39,716 nt of DNA from NCBI RefSeq assembly GCF_001700515.1, contig NZ_MAUD01000147.1, forward strand, positions 1 through 39,716. The letters are read 5' to 3'. The notes under the pieces were generated by a model that ran no database searches, was not told the origin of the DNA, and was given only the letters and a program-made list of their open reading frames with translations. This stretch comes from Streptomyces lushanensis (GTDB taxonomy: Bacteria > Actinomycetota > Actinomycetes > Streptomycetales > Streptomycetaceae). This document shows positions 8,201 through 15,259 of the stretch, one piece after another (positions within the stretch are counted from its first letter, which is position 1; each line of letters starts with the position of its first letter). The position numbers were made by a program, and so were the translations under genes.

Positions 8201-9297
8201 GCACCACTGAGCCCGACGCCCGACATGCCCCGCGCGCGCCCCATGTCCTGGACGACCCGGACGGCCTTGACGCCCTGGCCGACACAGATGTCCAGGACGA
8301 CCCGGACGAGCCGGACGAGAGCCGCGGCGACGGCGACGGCGGCCCGGACGACGCAGAGCCCTTGGCCCCCGACGACTCCTCCGACACCTCTTCCGGGGTC
8401 TCCTCCGGCGCCCCCGACCCCCTTCTGGGGCCCGCGGACATCCGTGAGCTGGCCGCGGCCCTGGGCGTACGTCCCACCAAGCAGCGCGGGCAGAACTTCG
8501 TCATCGACGCCAACACCGTCCGCAGGATCGTCCGTACCGCCGAGGTGCGCCCGGACGACATCGTCGTGGAGGTCGGCCCCGGGCTCGGCTCGCTGACGCT
8601 GGCGCTGCTGGAGGCGGCGGACCGGGTGACCGCCGTGGAGATCGACGACATCCTGGCCGCCGCGCTGCCCGCGACGATCGAGGCCAGGCTGCCCGCGCGC
8701 GCCGGGCACTTCTCGCTGGTGCACTCGGACGCGCTGCGCGTGACGGAGCTGCCGGGTCCGGCGCCCACCGCGCTGGTCGCGAACCTCCCGTACAACATCG
8801 CCGTACCGGTCCTGCTGCACATGCTGGAGCGCTTCCCCACCATCGAGCGGACGCTGGTGATGGTCCAGTCCGAGGTCGCCGACCGGCTGGCCGCCGCGCC
8901 GGGGAACAAGGTGTACGGAGTGCCGTCGGTGAAGGCCAACTGGTACGCGGAGGTCAGACGGGCCGGAGCCATCGGCCGTACGGTCTTCTGGCCCGCGCCC
9001 AATGTGGACTCCGGGCTGGTCTCGCTGGTGCGCAGGGCGGAGCCGGTGCGGACGACGGCCTCCAGGGCCGAGGTCTTCGCGGTCGTGGACGCGGCCTTCG
9101 CGCAGCGCCGCAAGACCCTGCGGGCGGCGCTCGCGGGATGGGCGGGCTCGGCTCCGGCGGCGGAGGCGGCCCTGGTCGCGGCGGGGGTCTCGCCGCAGGC
9201 GCGCGGTGAGGCGCTGACAGTGGAAGAGTTCGCGCGGATCGCGGAGGCGAAGACCGCGGAAGCGAAGACCGCGGGGTCGAAGGGGGCGGGCGCGTGA
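8197..9297 (+). CDS. rsmA: 16S rRNA (adenine(1518)-N6/adenine(1519)-N6)-dimethyltransferase
   Basis: KsgA/RsmA dimethylates two adjacent adenines in helix 45 of 16S rRNA during 30S assembly. The SAM site is seen in [18 protein letters not shown], and the catalytic NLPY motif in [33 protein letters not shown] and [12 protein letters not shown] are family signatures. The GTG start at 8197 shares GTGA with the stop of the Rpf-like gene, indicating translational coupling. From that start the protein has 366 residues, about 75 more than usual: the extra N-terminus (about 1-75) is very acidic and low-complexity (rich in DD, DE, SS). A shorter start near the [14 protein letters not shown] core would remove it, but the overlap favours the long form. 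The next gene, ispE, overlaps by 4 nt. Confidence 0.95.
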   Translation: MSTTEPDARHAPRAPHVLDDPDGLDALADTDVQDDPDEPDESRGDGDGGPDDAEPLAPDDSSDTSSGVSSGAPDPLLGPADIRELAAALGVRPTKQRGQNFVIDANTVRRIVRTAEVRPDDIVVEVGPGLGSLTLALLEAADRVTAVEIDDILAAALPATIEARLPARAGHFSLVHSDALRVTELPGPAPTALVANLPYNIAVPVLLHMLERFPTIERTLVMVQSEVADRLAAAPGNKVYGVPSVKANWYAEVRRAGAIGRTVFWPAPNVDSGLVSLVRRAEPVRTTASRAEVFAVVDAAFAQRRKTLRAALAGWAGSAPAAEAALVAAGVSPQARGEALTVEEFARIAEAKTAEAKTAGSKGAGA

Positions 9298-10259
9298 GCG
9301 TCGAGGGACAGGTCGAGGGACAGGCTCGGACGTACCGGCGTACGGGGACCTCGGTACGCGTACGGGTACCGGCCAAGGTCAACGCGCAGCTCGCGGTGGG
9401 CGCCGCCCGTCCCGACGGCTTCCACGACCTGGCGAATGTCTTCCTGGCGGTGGGTCTCCACGACGAGATCACGGTGACGCACGCGGACGAACTGCGCGTC
9501 ACCTGCTCGGGTCCGGACGCGGACCAGGTCCCGCTGGACACCACCAACCTCGCGGCGCGGGCCGCCCTCGCGCTGGCGGAACGGCACGGCATCGAGCCGC
9601 GCGTCCATATCCATATCGCCAAGGACATCCCGGTCGCGGGCGGGATGGCGGGCGGCAGCGCGGACGGCGCGGGCGCCCTGCTGGCCTGCGACACGCTCTG
9701 GTCGCTCGGCTCCTCGCGGGAGGAACTGCTGTCGATCTGCGCCGAGCTGGGCAGCGATGTGCCGTTCAGTCTGATCGGCGGCGCGGCGCTGGGCACCGGC
9801 CGGGGCGAGCGGCTCACACCTCTCGACGTCGGCGGTGTCTTCCACTGGGTGTTCGCGGTCGCCGACGGCGGACTGTCGACCCCGACGGTGTTCCGGGAGT
9901 TCGACCGGCTGGCCGAGGGCACGGACGTACCGGTCCCGCTCGCCGATCCCGCACTGCTGGAGGCCCTGCGCACGGGCGACACCGCGGCGCTCGCGAGCAC
10001 CCTGGCCAACGACCTCCAGCCCGCGGCCCTCGCACTGCGCCCGTCCCTGACGGACACCCTGACGGCGGGCACGCAGGCCGGCGCCCTGGCCGCGCTGGTC
10101 TCCGGCTCGGGCCCGACGACGGCGTTCCTGGCGGCCGACCCGGCCGCGGCGTCCCGCATCGCGGCAACCCTCCTCGCCTCGGGCACCTGCCGCACCACCC
10201 GAGTAGCCACGTCCCCGTCCCCGGGCGCGACGGTCGTACACCACGACAAGGCAACCTGA
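9294..10259 (+). CDS. ispE: 4-(cytidine 5'-diphospho)-2-C-methyl-D-erythritol kinase
   Basis: IspE phosphorylates CDP-methylerythritol, the fourth step of the MEP isoprenoid pathway. The 321-residue product is a GHMP kinase: [13 protein letters not shown] at the N-terminus, the ATP loop [20 protein letters not shown] (about residues 110-129), [22 protein letters not shown], and the C-terminal glycine motif [13 protein letters not shown]. The N-terminus has about 15 additional residues ([20 protein letters not shown]) before the core. The GTG start overlaps the ksgA stop (GTGA). A hairpin shared with the convergent gene at 10287 ends the rpf-ksgA-ispE unit. Confidence 0.96.
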   Translation: MSVEGQVEGQARTYRRTGTSVRVRVPAKVNAQLAVGAARPDGFHDLANVFLAVGLHDEITVTHADELRVTCSGPDADQVPLDTTNLAARAALALAERHGIEPRVHIHIAKDIPVAGGMAGGSADGAGALLACDTLWSLGSSREELLSICAELGSDVPFSLIGGAALGTGRGERLTPLDVGGVFHWVFAVADGGLSTPTVFREFDRLAEGTDVPVPLADPALLEALRTGDTAALASTLANDLQPAALALRPSLTDTLTAGTQAGALAALVSGSGPTTAFLAADPAAASRIAATLLASGTCRTTRVATSPSPGATVVHHDKAT

Positions 10260-10268
10260 TCGGTCCCG

Positions 10269-10311
10269 GCCGACCTGCGCGACGAGTCATCCTGAGGTCG
10301 CGTGGGTCGGC
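10269..10311. terminator. Imperfect hairpin between ispE and the convergent unknown gene
   Basis: An imperfect inverted repeat (10269-10283 with 10297-10311; 7 bp, a 2-nt mismatch, then 6 bp) lies just after ispE and covers the stop codon of the opposing gene at 10287. It may end transcription from both sides. Confidence 0.45.
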
Positions 10312-10742
10312 AACACGGCAAAGGCTTTGTCCGTCAGTTGCGGATCGTTCAGCGTGAAGCGGCCGACGTGCAGCCGGTCGTGTCCGTACATCGGCTGTTT
10401 CAGCTCGGTGGTCCGGTCCAACTCCAGTGACCAGGACGCCGCGTGGCACTCCAGGGTGCGGGGTTTGGGTACGCTGCGTCCGCTCCAGCCGACACAGATC
10501 AGCCAGCAGGCTTCGGCGAAGGCGCTGCCACCGGAGGATCCGTACACACGGGTGGGCTGATGCCGGGCGGCGACGTCCATGAGCGCCACGTCCGGCAGTT
10601 GCGGCACCGGCAGCCGGCCGATGACTGCGGTCTGTCCGAAGTCCCCGGTGGTCGCGTATGCGATGACGTCGTACCGGTCCGGCCATGTGTGCAACAGCGG
10701 CAGCACCGTCACCCTGCTCTCGCCCCTCAAGGTTTTTGCCAC
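10287..10742 (-). CDS. Hypothetical protein, third gene of the small-peptide arm
   Basis: A protein of about 151 residues that I do not recognise. It begins VAKTLRGESRVTVLPLLHTW, has no clear signal peptide or transmembrane helix, and is relatively rich in Trp, His and Cys (ACWLICVGWSGR near residue 85, LECHAASWSLEL near 105). The GTG at 10742 was chosen because AAGGAAAA lies about 9 nt upstream; an ATG at 10796 would add 18 residues. It follows the 43-codon Cys peptide gene by 72 nt on the same strand, so the two are probably co-transcribed. It could be an immunity, carrier or modification protein for the peptide, but nothing in the sequence shows this. Its codon use is somewhat less GC-biased than the flanking core genes. 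Confidence 0.6.
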   Translation of the reverse strand: MAKTLRGESRVTVLPLLHTWPDRYDVIAYATTGDFGQTAVIGRLPVPQLPDVALMDVAARHQPTRVYGSSGGSAFAEACWLICVGWSGRSVPKPRTLECHAASWSLELDRTTELKQPMYGHDRLHVGRFTLNDPQLTDKAFAVLPTHATSG

Positions 10743-10814
10743 GTTTCTGTTTTCCTTTCGGACGGGGTACGCCCCGCTCGGGTCAACTCCGAGCATGGCG
10801 GCCCGCGTTCCTGC

Positions 10815-10946
10815 TCAGGCGACGCAGCCGCCGTTGTCGCCGCAGCCGGTCGGGGGATTGGAGCCGCCGCCGTCTCCGTCTTCGATATCGGTGTTGTCCT
10901 CGTCTCCCTGGACAACCGCCCGACGTTGTGGATGGGTGCCGGCCAT
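10815..10946 (-). CDS. 43-residue Cys-containing micro-peptide
   Basis: A short frame starting at the ATG at 10946, with AGAAGGG 8 nt upstream. It encodes a basic head (MAGTHPQRRAVVQ), a strongly acidic/Gly middle (GDEDNTDIEDGDGGG) and a small tail with two Cys (NPPTGCGDNGGCVA). The layout of head, acidic spacer and Cys/Gly-rich C-terminus resembles precursors of modified peptides, but it is not diagnostic and no maturase or transporter is adjacent. An alternative ATG 7 nt upstream reads another frame. It lies between a 54-residue peptide gene and the unknown 151-residue gene, all on one strand. I do not recognise a family. Conservation of the tail in other genomes would decide whether it is real. 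Confidence 0.5.
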   Translation of the reverse strand: MAGTHPQRRAVVQGDEDNTDIEDGDGGGSNPPTGCGDNGGCVA

Positions 10947-11040
10947 GTGCCATGCCCTTCTTCCTGACGGGGCGGTGCATGGACCCGCTTCGGCCGCTGT
11001 CCTGCCGGGGAATGGGCGGTCGGAGCGGGGATCAGTGGAG

Positions 11041-11205
11041 TCAGCCGGACCGTGCGCGAGCCGTGGGTGAGCAGCGGCGGCAGGCGCAGGGCGGAAACGC
11101 GAGCGACTCCGGAAGGCGTTCGGGATCGCCCGTGGGCACGGTGACCGTGGGCCGCACCGTCCGTCTCCGGCCCGTCGCGGTCGCGCGGTACACCTTGATC
11201 GTCAT
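11041..11205 (-). CDS. 54-residue basic peptide with CxCxxC tail
   Basis: The ATG at 11205 follows GGGGAAG at 8 nt. The product opens MTIKVYRATATGRRRTVRPT, a beta-strand-like pattern, then TVTVPTGDPERLPESLAFPP, and ends with CACRRC followed by a basic tail (SPTARARSG). The CACRRC cluster could bind a metal or be a modification site. It is the first gene of the minus arm and faces the plus arm across a 197-nt shared control region. I do not recognise a named family. The good ribosome site and the position make it a likely gene, but the frame is short and could be chance in GC-rich DNA. Confidence 0.5.
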   Translation of the reverse strand: MTIKVYRATATGRRRTVRPTVTVPTGDPERLPESLAFPPCACRRCSPTARARSG

Positions 11206-11295
11206 CACAGGTCTTCCCCTGCCGGGTGTGGTGCTTCGGTTCCACGACGCTAGGTGGCTCTCAGCACGCGCCACCATGAATGTGCAGATGTGTGC

Positions 11296-11306
11296 GTGAC
11301 GGTCAC
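11296..11306. promoter_or_regulatory. Candidate operator palindrome in the divergent control region
   Basis: GTGAC-G-GTCAC is a perfect 5-bp inverted repeat around one base, near the middle of the 197-nt region between the divergent arms. An XRE regulator encoded 0.9 kb away is a plausible ligand, by inference only. Confidence 0.3.
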
Positions 11307-11334
11307 ATTGCCGGGTAATGGTCGGTTCACTCTC

Positions 11335-11340
11335 TTGACG
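11335..11340 (+). promoter_or_regulatory. Possible -35 element (TTGACG) for the plus arm
   Basis: TTGACG fits a vegetative -35 box 63 nt before the ATG at 11403. No good -10 hexamer lies 16-19 nt downstream, so the promoter is uncertain. Confidence 0.25.
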
Positions 11341-11365
11341 TGAGAGGTCGGGATGGCCAACTGTG

Positions 11366-11381
11366 GTGCACATAGATGCAC
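11366..11381. promoter_or_regulatory. Inverted repeat upstream of the TTA-containing gene
   Basis: GTGCA-CATAGA-TGCAC is a 5-bp inverted repeat with a 6-nt centre, 21 nt before the ATG at 11403 and close to its ribosome site. It could be an operator or a small leader hairpin. Confidence 0.3.
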
Positions 11382-11402
11382 AAATCGCGACCGGAGGTGG
11401 CC

Positions 11403-11663
11403 ATGTCGTTACTGTTCATCGGAATCGATCCCGAGACCGGCGACAAGCAGAGCCCTACCGTGTGGGTCGACCGCGACGCACAAGAACTCGTCCTGCAGGG
11501 TTGGAAGCCCAGCGCGGACCTCGAAGCCGAGTGTGCGGCGACCGAGGTTCCGGGACACGCGAAAGGGATCCCGGACGGCGAGGCAGTGATTCGAATTCCC
11601 GCCAGGATGGTGCACATGATCAGGGAGGCGTGCGATGCGGTCGAGCGTCCCGACGTTCGATGA
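11403..11663 (+). CDS. Small hypothetical protein, partner of DUF6879 gene; contains TTA codon
   Basis: An 86-residue soluble protein beginning MSLLFIGIDPETGDKQSPTV and containing VLQGWK and IRIPARMVHMIREACDA. I recall similar small proteins next to DUF6879 and XRE-DUF5753 genes in many Streptomyces; their function is unknown. The ATG at 11403 is preceded by a strong GGAGGTGG. The third codon is TTA, a leucine codon that is rare in Streptomyces and read only by the bldA tRNA, so translation may depend on developmental stage. The gene overlaps the next one by 29 nt, which indicates coupling. It is the first gene of the plus arm and diverges from the micro-peptide arm. Confidence 0.8.
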   Translation: MSLLFIGIDPETGDKQSPTVWVDRDAQELVLQGWKPSADLEAECAATEVPGHAKGIPDGEAVIRIPARMVHMIREACDAVERPDVR

Positions 11664-12162
11664 GCTGATCGCCGGCTGCACGCGTTCCGCCGTACATCTG
11701 GAGATGCGTGACTCCTACGCGGTGGATTACGAGGAGGGACCGTTCGCGGACTGGCGTGCCGGCGTGCGTCTCGATGCGGCCGACCGGGCCTCCTGGTGGC
11801 GGCCCTGGCTCGACCTCGTCTCCGGGACGGTGGCGCGCGGTGTTGTCGTGCGTCGGGCACGGATCGTGTCGGAGCCTGTCAGCGACTACATTCGCTACGA
11901 GCACTCCGGTACGTTCACCAATGTGGCCGCCGGTGAGCAGGTCCGGTGGCTGCCCCGGCGTCAGGCCTCGGACGTCGCTCTGCCCGGCAATGACTTCTGG
12001 CTCTTCGACGACCGGTGGGTCCACTGGAATCACTTCGCGGGTGACGGCTCGTCCATGGGCGAAGAGATCACCGACGACCCGGCCGCCGCGAAGCTGTGTG
12101 CCGAGGCGTTCGAGGCGGTCTGGGCGCGAGGCGTTCCGCACGACCAGTACGAGATCCACTGA
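11635..12162 (+). CDS. DUF6879 family protein
   Basis: A 175-residue protein of a family I assign to DUF6879. Typical features are the N-terminal TFDELIAGCTRSAVHLEMRD, the segment DWRAGVRLD followed by WWRPWLDLV, the RRARIVSEPVSDYIRYEH strand-helix, and FWLFDDRWVHWNHFAGDG. The family is common in actinomycetes beside XRE-DUF5753 regulators, and its biochemical role is not established. The fold looks soluble; there is no signal peptide. The ATG at 11635 lies inside the preceding gene and has GGGAGG 6 nt upstream. The XRE gene follows after 23 nt, so the three genes form one operon. Confidence 0.85.
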   Translation: MRSSVPTFDELIAGCTRSAVHLEMRDSYAVDYEEGPFADWRAGVRLDAADRASWWRPWLDLVSGTVARGVVVRRARIVSEPVSDYIRYEHSGTFTNVAAGEQVRWLPRRQASDVALPGNDFWLFDDRWVHWNHFAGDGSSMGEEITDDPAAAKLCAEAFEAVWARGVPHDQYEIH

Positions 12163-12185
12163 CAGGAAGCACCGGTAACCCGCAC

Positions 12186-13040
12186 ATGCCCAGCTCTCCG
12201 TCGTCGTCCGCTCAGGCTGCCCGTGAAACGGTCGCGCGGCGGCTCGGTGACCTGCGGAAGGGGGCTGGGCTCACCGTCACCGAGCTGGGTGAGCGCTGCG
12301 GCTGGCATCACGCGAAGACATCCCGTATCGAGAACGCCCGCACCGCGCCTTCCGCCAAGGACATACGTCTGTGGTGCCGGGCGTGCGGCGCCGACAACCA
12401 GACGGGAGATCTCATCGCGCAGTCGCTCAGTGCGGAGTCGATGTACCGGGAGTGGCGTCTTCAGGTGCGCGGCGGGCTCAAGCGGTTGCAGGAGAGCTTG
12501 GTCCAGTTCTTCCACGAGACCGAGCTGTTCCGGGTGTACTCGTCCACCATGGTGCCGGGTCTGCTCCAGACCGAGGGATACGCGGCGGCACTGCTGACCG
12601 CCATCGCGGATTTCCGGGAGATCCCGGTGAACGACGGGCCGGAGGCGGCGGTGGCCCGGGTCGAGCGCTCCCGTGTCATCCATGAACCCGGGCACCGGTT
12701 CGTCTTCCTCGTCGAAGAGGCGGTGCTGTACTACCAGCTCGGGGACGCACAGGCCATGGCGGCTCAGCTCGGCCATCTGCTGACGGCGGGCGCCTTGCCT
12801 GCCGTTTCGCTGGGAATCATCCCGATGGCACGGCGTGAGCGCGGGATGTGGCCGCGTGAGACGTTCCATGTGTACGACGACACGCTCGTGTCGGTCGAGT
12901 TGACGTCGGCGCAGCTGCGCATCACGCAGCCCGGCGAGGTCGCCGTCTATCTGAAGGCCTTCGACGCGTTGCGGGGCATGGCCGTGTACGGCGGCGAGGC
13001 CCGTGCGTTGATCGTCAGGGCCATCGAGGCGCTCGGCTGA
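12186..13040 (+). CDS. Helix-turn-helix (XRE) regulator with DUF5753 domain
   Basis: A 284-residue DNA-binding protein of the large Streptomyces XRE-DUF5753 family, which includes the developmental regulator WhiJ. The HTH lies at about residues 17-70 (LGDLRKGAGLTVTELGERCG, with TSRIENA as recognition helix). The DUF5753 region follows from about residue 95: FHETELFRVYSSTMVPGLLQ, then AVLYYQLGD and ISLGIIPM-like SLGIIPMARRERG. DUF5753 is thought to sense a ligand or partner protein, often a small DUF397 protein, but no DUF397 gene is present here; the adjacent small proteins may take that place. ATG 12186 fixes the usual N-terminus, although the nearest AGGAAG is about 20 nt away. A role as regulator of the divergent peptide arm is an inference from position. 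Confidence 0.9.
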   Translation: MPSSPSSSAQAARETVARRLGDLRKGAGLTVTELGERCGWHHAKTSRIENARTAPSAKDIRLWCRACGADNQTGDLIAQSLSAESMYREWRLQVRGGLKRLQESLVQFFHETELFRVYSSTMVPGLLQTEGYAAALLTAIADFREIPVNDGPEAAVARVERSRVIHEPGHRFVFLVEEAVLYYQLGDAQAMAAQLGHLLTAGALPAVSLGIIPMARRERGMWPRETFHVYDDTLVSVELTSAQLRITQPGEVAVYLKAFDALRGMAVYGGEARALIVRAIEALG

Positions 13041-13171
13041 CGGCAGCCCGGCCGGGCCGTCGCGTACCGGGCCGCAGGGGCGTTCCTGCTCGGGTGGTGG
13101 GCGGACCGTCGGGGGGCTGGGGTGGCGACTACGCTGGGACGGCGATCGATTCCCCCGGGTACAGGAGAAAA

Positions 13172-15022
13172 ATGGCCGTCAATCTGGTCAATGTCGAGGC
13201 AGTCACCAAGGTGTACGGCACCCGTGCGCTGCTCGACGGTGTCTCTCTCGGCGTCTCCGAGGGAGACCGGATCGGCGTCGTGGGGCGCAACGGCGACGGT
13301 AAGACGACCCTGATCGGGGTGCTGAGCCGGCTGGAGGAGACCGATACGGGCCGGGTCACGCACAGTGGCGGGCTGCGGCTCGGGGTGCTCACCCAGCACG
13401 ATTCGCTCGATCCCGGGGCCACGGTCCGGCACGAGGTGATCGGTGATCTCGCCGACCACGAGTGGGCGGGCAACGCGAAGATCCGCGATGTGCTCACCGG
13501 GCTCTTCGGCGGGCTCGACCTGCCCGGCTTCCCGCAGGGCCTCGACACCGTCATCGCGCCGCTCTCCGGTGGCGAGCGGCGCCGGATCGCGCTGGCCAAG
13601 CTGCTCATCGGCGAGCCCGATCTGATCGTGCTCGACGAGCCCACCAACCATCTCGATGTCGAAGGCATCGCCTGGCTCGCCCAGCATCTGCGGACCCGGC
13701 GCTCCGCGCTCGTCTGCGTCACCCACGACCGGTGGTTCCTGGACCAGGTCTGTACGCGGATGTGGGACGTCCAGCGCGGCGCGGTGCACGAGTACGAGGG
13801 CGGCTACTCCGACTACGTCTTCGCCCGCGCCGAGCGCGAGCGCATCGCGGCGACGGAGGAGGCCAAGCGGCAGAACCTGGTCCGCAAGGAGCTGGCCTGG
13901 CTGCGCCGCGGCGCTCCCGCCCGTACGTCCAAGCCCCGCTTCCGCGTCGAGGCGGCCAACGAGCTGATCGCGGACGTACCGCCGCCCCGTGACACCTCGG
14001 AGCTGATGAAGTTCGCCAACGCGCGGCTCGGCAGGACGGTCTTCGACCTGGAGGACGTGACGGTCCAGGCGGGCCCGAAGGTGCTGCTCCAGCACCTCAC
14101 CTGGCAGCTCGGTCCCGGCGACCGGATCGGGCTGGTCGGGGTGAACGGCGCGGGCAAGACCTCGCTGCTGCGCGCGCTCGCCGAGGCCGCCCGCAGCCAG
14201 GGCGATGTCCAGCCGGCCGGCGGGAAGATCGTGGTCGGCAGGACCGTCAGGCTCGCGTACCTCTCCCAGGAGGTCACCGAACTCGATCCGGCGCTGCGCG
14301 TGCTGGAAGCGGTCCAGCGGGTACGGGACCGGGTCGATCTCGGCAAGGGCCGGGAGATGACCGCGGGCCAGCTCTGCGAGCAGTTCGGCTTCACCAAGGA
14401 GAAGCAGTGGACACCGGTCGGCGATCTCTCCGGCGGCGAGCGGCGGCGGCTCCAGCTGCTGCGGCTGCTGATGGACGAGCCGAACGTCCTCTTCCTCGAC
14501 GAGCCCACCAACGATCTCGACATCGAGACGCTCAACCAGTTGGAGGACCTGCTCGACGGCTGGCCGGGGTCGATGGTGGTCATCTCGCACGACCGGTTCT
14601 TCATCGAGCGCACCACGGACAAGGTGATGGCGCTGCTCGGTGACGCGGCGCTGCGGATGCTGCCGCGGGGGATCGACGAGTATCTGGAGCGGCGGCGCAG
14701 GCTGGTGGAGTCGACGGTGTCGAAGCCCGCGGCGCCGAAGTCCGCGGCGAACGCCGCTCCCACGGCCACGACCACCGCCGCCGAGGAGCGGCTCCCGGCG
14801 GCCGTGTCGGCGAAGGACGGCCGCGCGGCGAAGAAGGAACTCCAGAGGATCGAGCGTCAGCTCGACAAGATCGCCGGCCGGGAGACCACACTCCATCAGC
14901 AGATCGCCGACAACGCCACGGACTTCGGGAAAGTGGCGAAACTCGATGCCGAACTGCGCGAACTCGGCAGCGAACGGGATGAGTTGGAAATGCGTTGGCT
15001 GGAGCTCGCGGAGGACGCGTAG
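13172..15022 (+). CDS. ABC-F family ATP-binding cassette protein
   Basis: A 616-residue soluble protein with two fused ATPase domains and no membrane segments, so it is an ABC-F translation factor or related protein, not a transporter. Domain 1: Walker A GRNGDGKTT (Asp in place of the common Ala/Ser), signature LSGGERRRIALAKLL, Walker B LIVLDEPTNHLD. A linker with charged helices (about residues 215-275) precedes domain 2: Walker A GVNGAGKTS, signature LSGGERRRLQLLRLL, Walker B VLFLDEPTNDLD. An Ala/Pro/Thr linker then leads to a C-terminal coiled coil (KKELQRIERQLDKI onwards), as in Uup. ATG 13172 has AGGAGAAAA upstream. A hairpin follows the gene. Ribosome rescue, structure-specific nucleic acid binding or antibiotic resistance cannot be told apart from sequence. 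Confidence 0.93.
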   Translation: MAVNLVNVEAVTKVYGTRALLDGVSLGVSEGDRIGVVGRNGDGKTTLIGVLSRLEETDTGRVTHSGGLRLGVLTQHDSLDPGATVRHEVIGDLADHEWAGNAKIRDVLTGLFGGLDLPGFPQGLDTVIAPLSGGERRRIALAKLLIGEPDLIVLDEPTNHLDVEGIAWLAQHLRTRRSALVCVTHDRWFLDQVCTRMWDVQRGAVHEYEGGYSDYVFARAERERIAATEEAKRQNLVRKELAWLRRGAPARTSKPRFRVEAANELIADVPPPRDTSELMKFANARLGRTVFDLEDVTVQAGPKVLLQHLTWQLGPGDRIGLVGVNGAGKTSLLRALAEAARSQGDVQPAGGKIVVGRTVRLAYLSQEVTELDPALRVLEAVQRVRDRVDLGKGREMTAGQLCEQFGFTKEKQWTPVGDLSGGERRRLQLLRLLMDEPNVLFLDEPTNDLDIETLNQLEDLLDGWPGSMVVISHDRFFIERTTDKVMALLGDAALRMLPRGIDEYLERRRRLVESTVSKPAAPKSAANAAPTATTTAAEERLPAAVSAKDGRAAKKELQRIERQLDKIAGRETTLHQQIADNATDFGKVAKLDAELRELGSERDELEMRWLELAEDA

Positions 15023-15054
15023 AGGCGGTGTGCGGAGCGCGTAACGGGCGCATC

Positions 15055-15097
15055 ACGGGCCGGTCCTCCCTTGGGAACAGGGGCAGGACCGGCCCGT
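15055..15097 (+). terminator. Hairpin terminator after the ABC-F gene
   Basis: A perfect 13-bp inverted repeat (15055-15067 with 15085-15097) with a 17-nt loop that can itself pair CCC with GGG. It lies 32 nt after the stop codon. Confidence 0.65.
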
Positions 15098-15259
15098 CCC
15101 GTACGGGTGTCCGAGTGATAGAAAGAAGCCCCGCTCGACCGGTGTGACGATGCGGAATCCATACCCGAACCGCTCTGTACGACAGGGCCGGCCACCGGCA
15201 TCGCGGGGGAGACCGACCGGGTAGCGGACCGTATGGATGTTCAAAGGGGGAAAGCGCTG

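Noticed and set aside
10287..11205. Complete RiPP (lanthipeptide, sactipeptide, lasso) cluster
   Set aside because: No modification enzyme, protease or exporter is adjacent, and no known leader motif is visible. Only a peptide-like island can be claimed.
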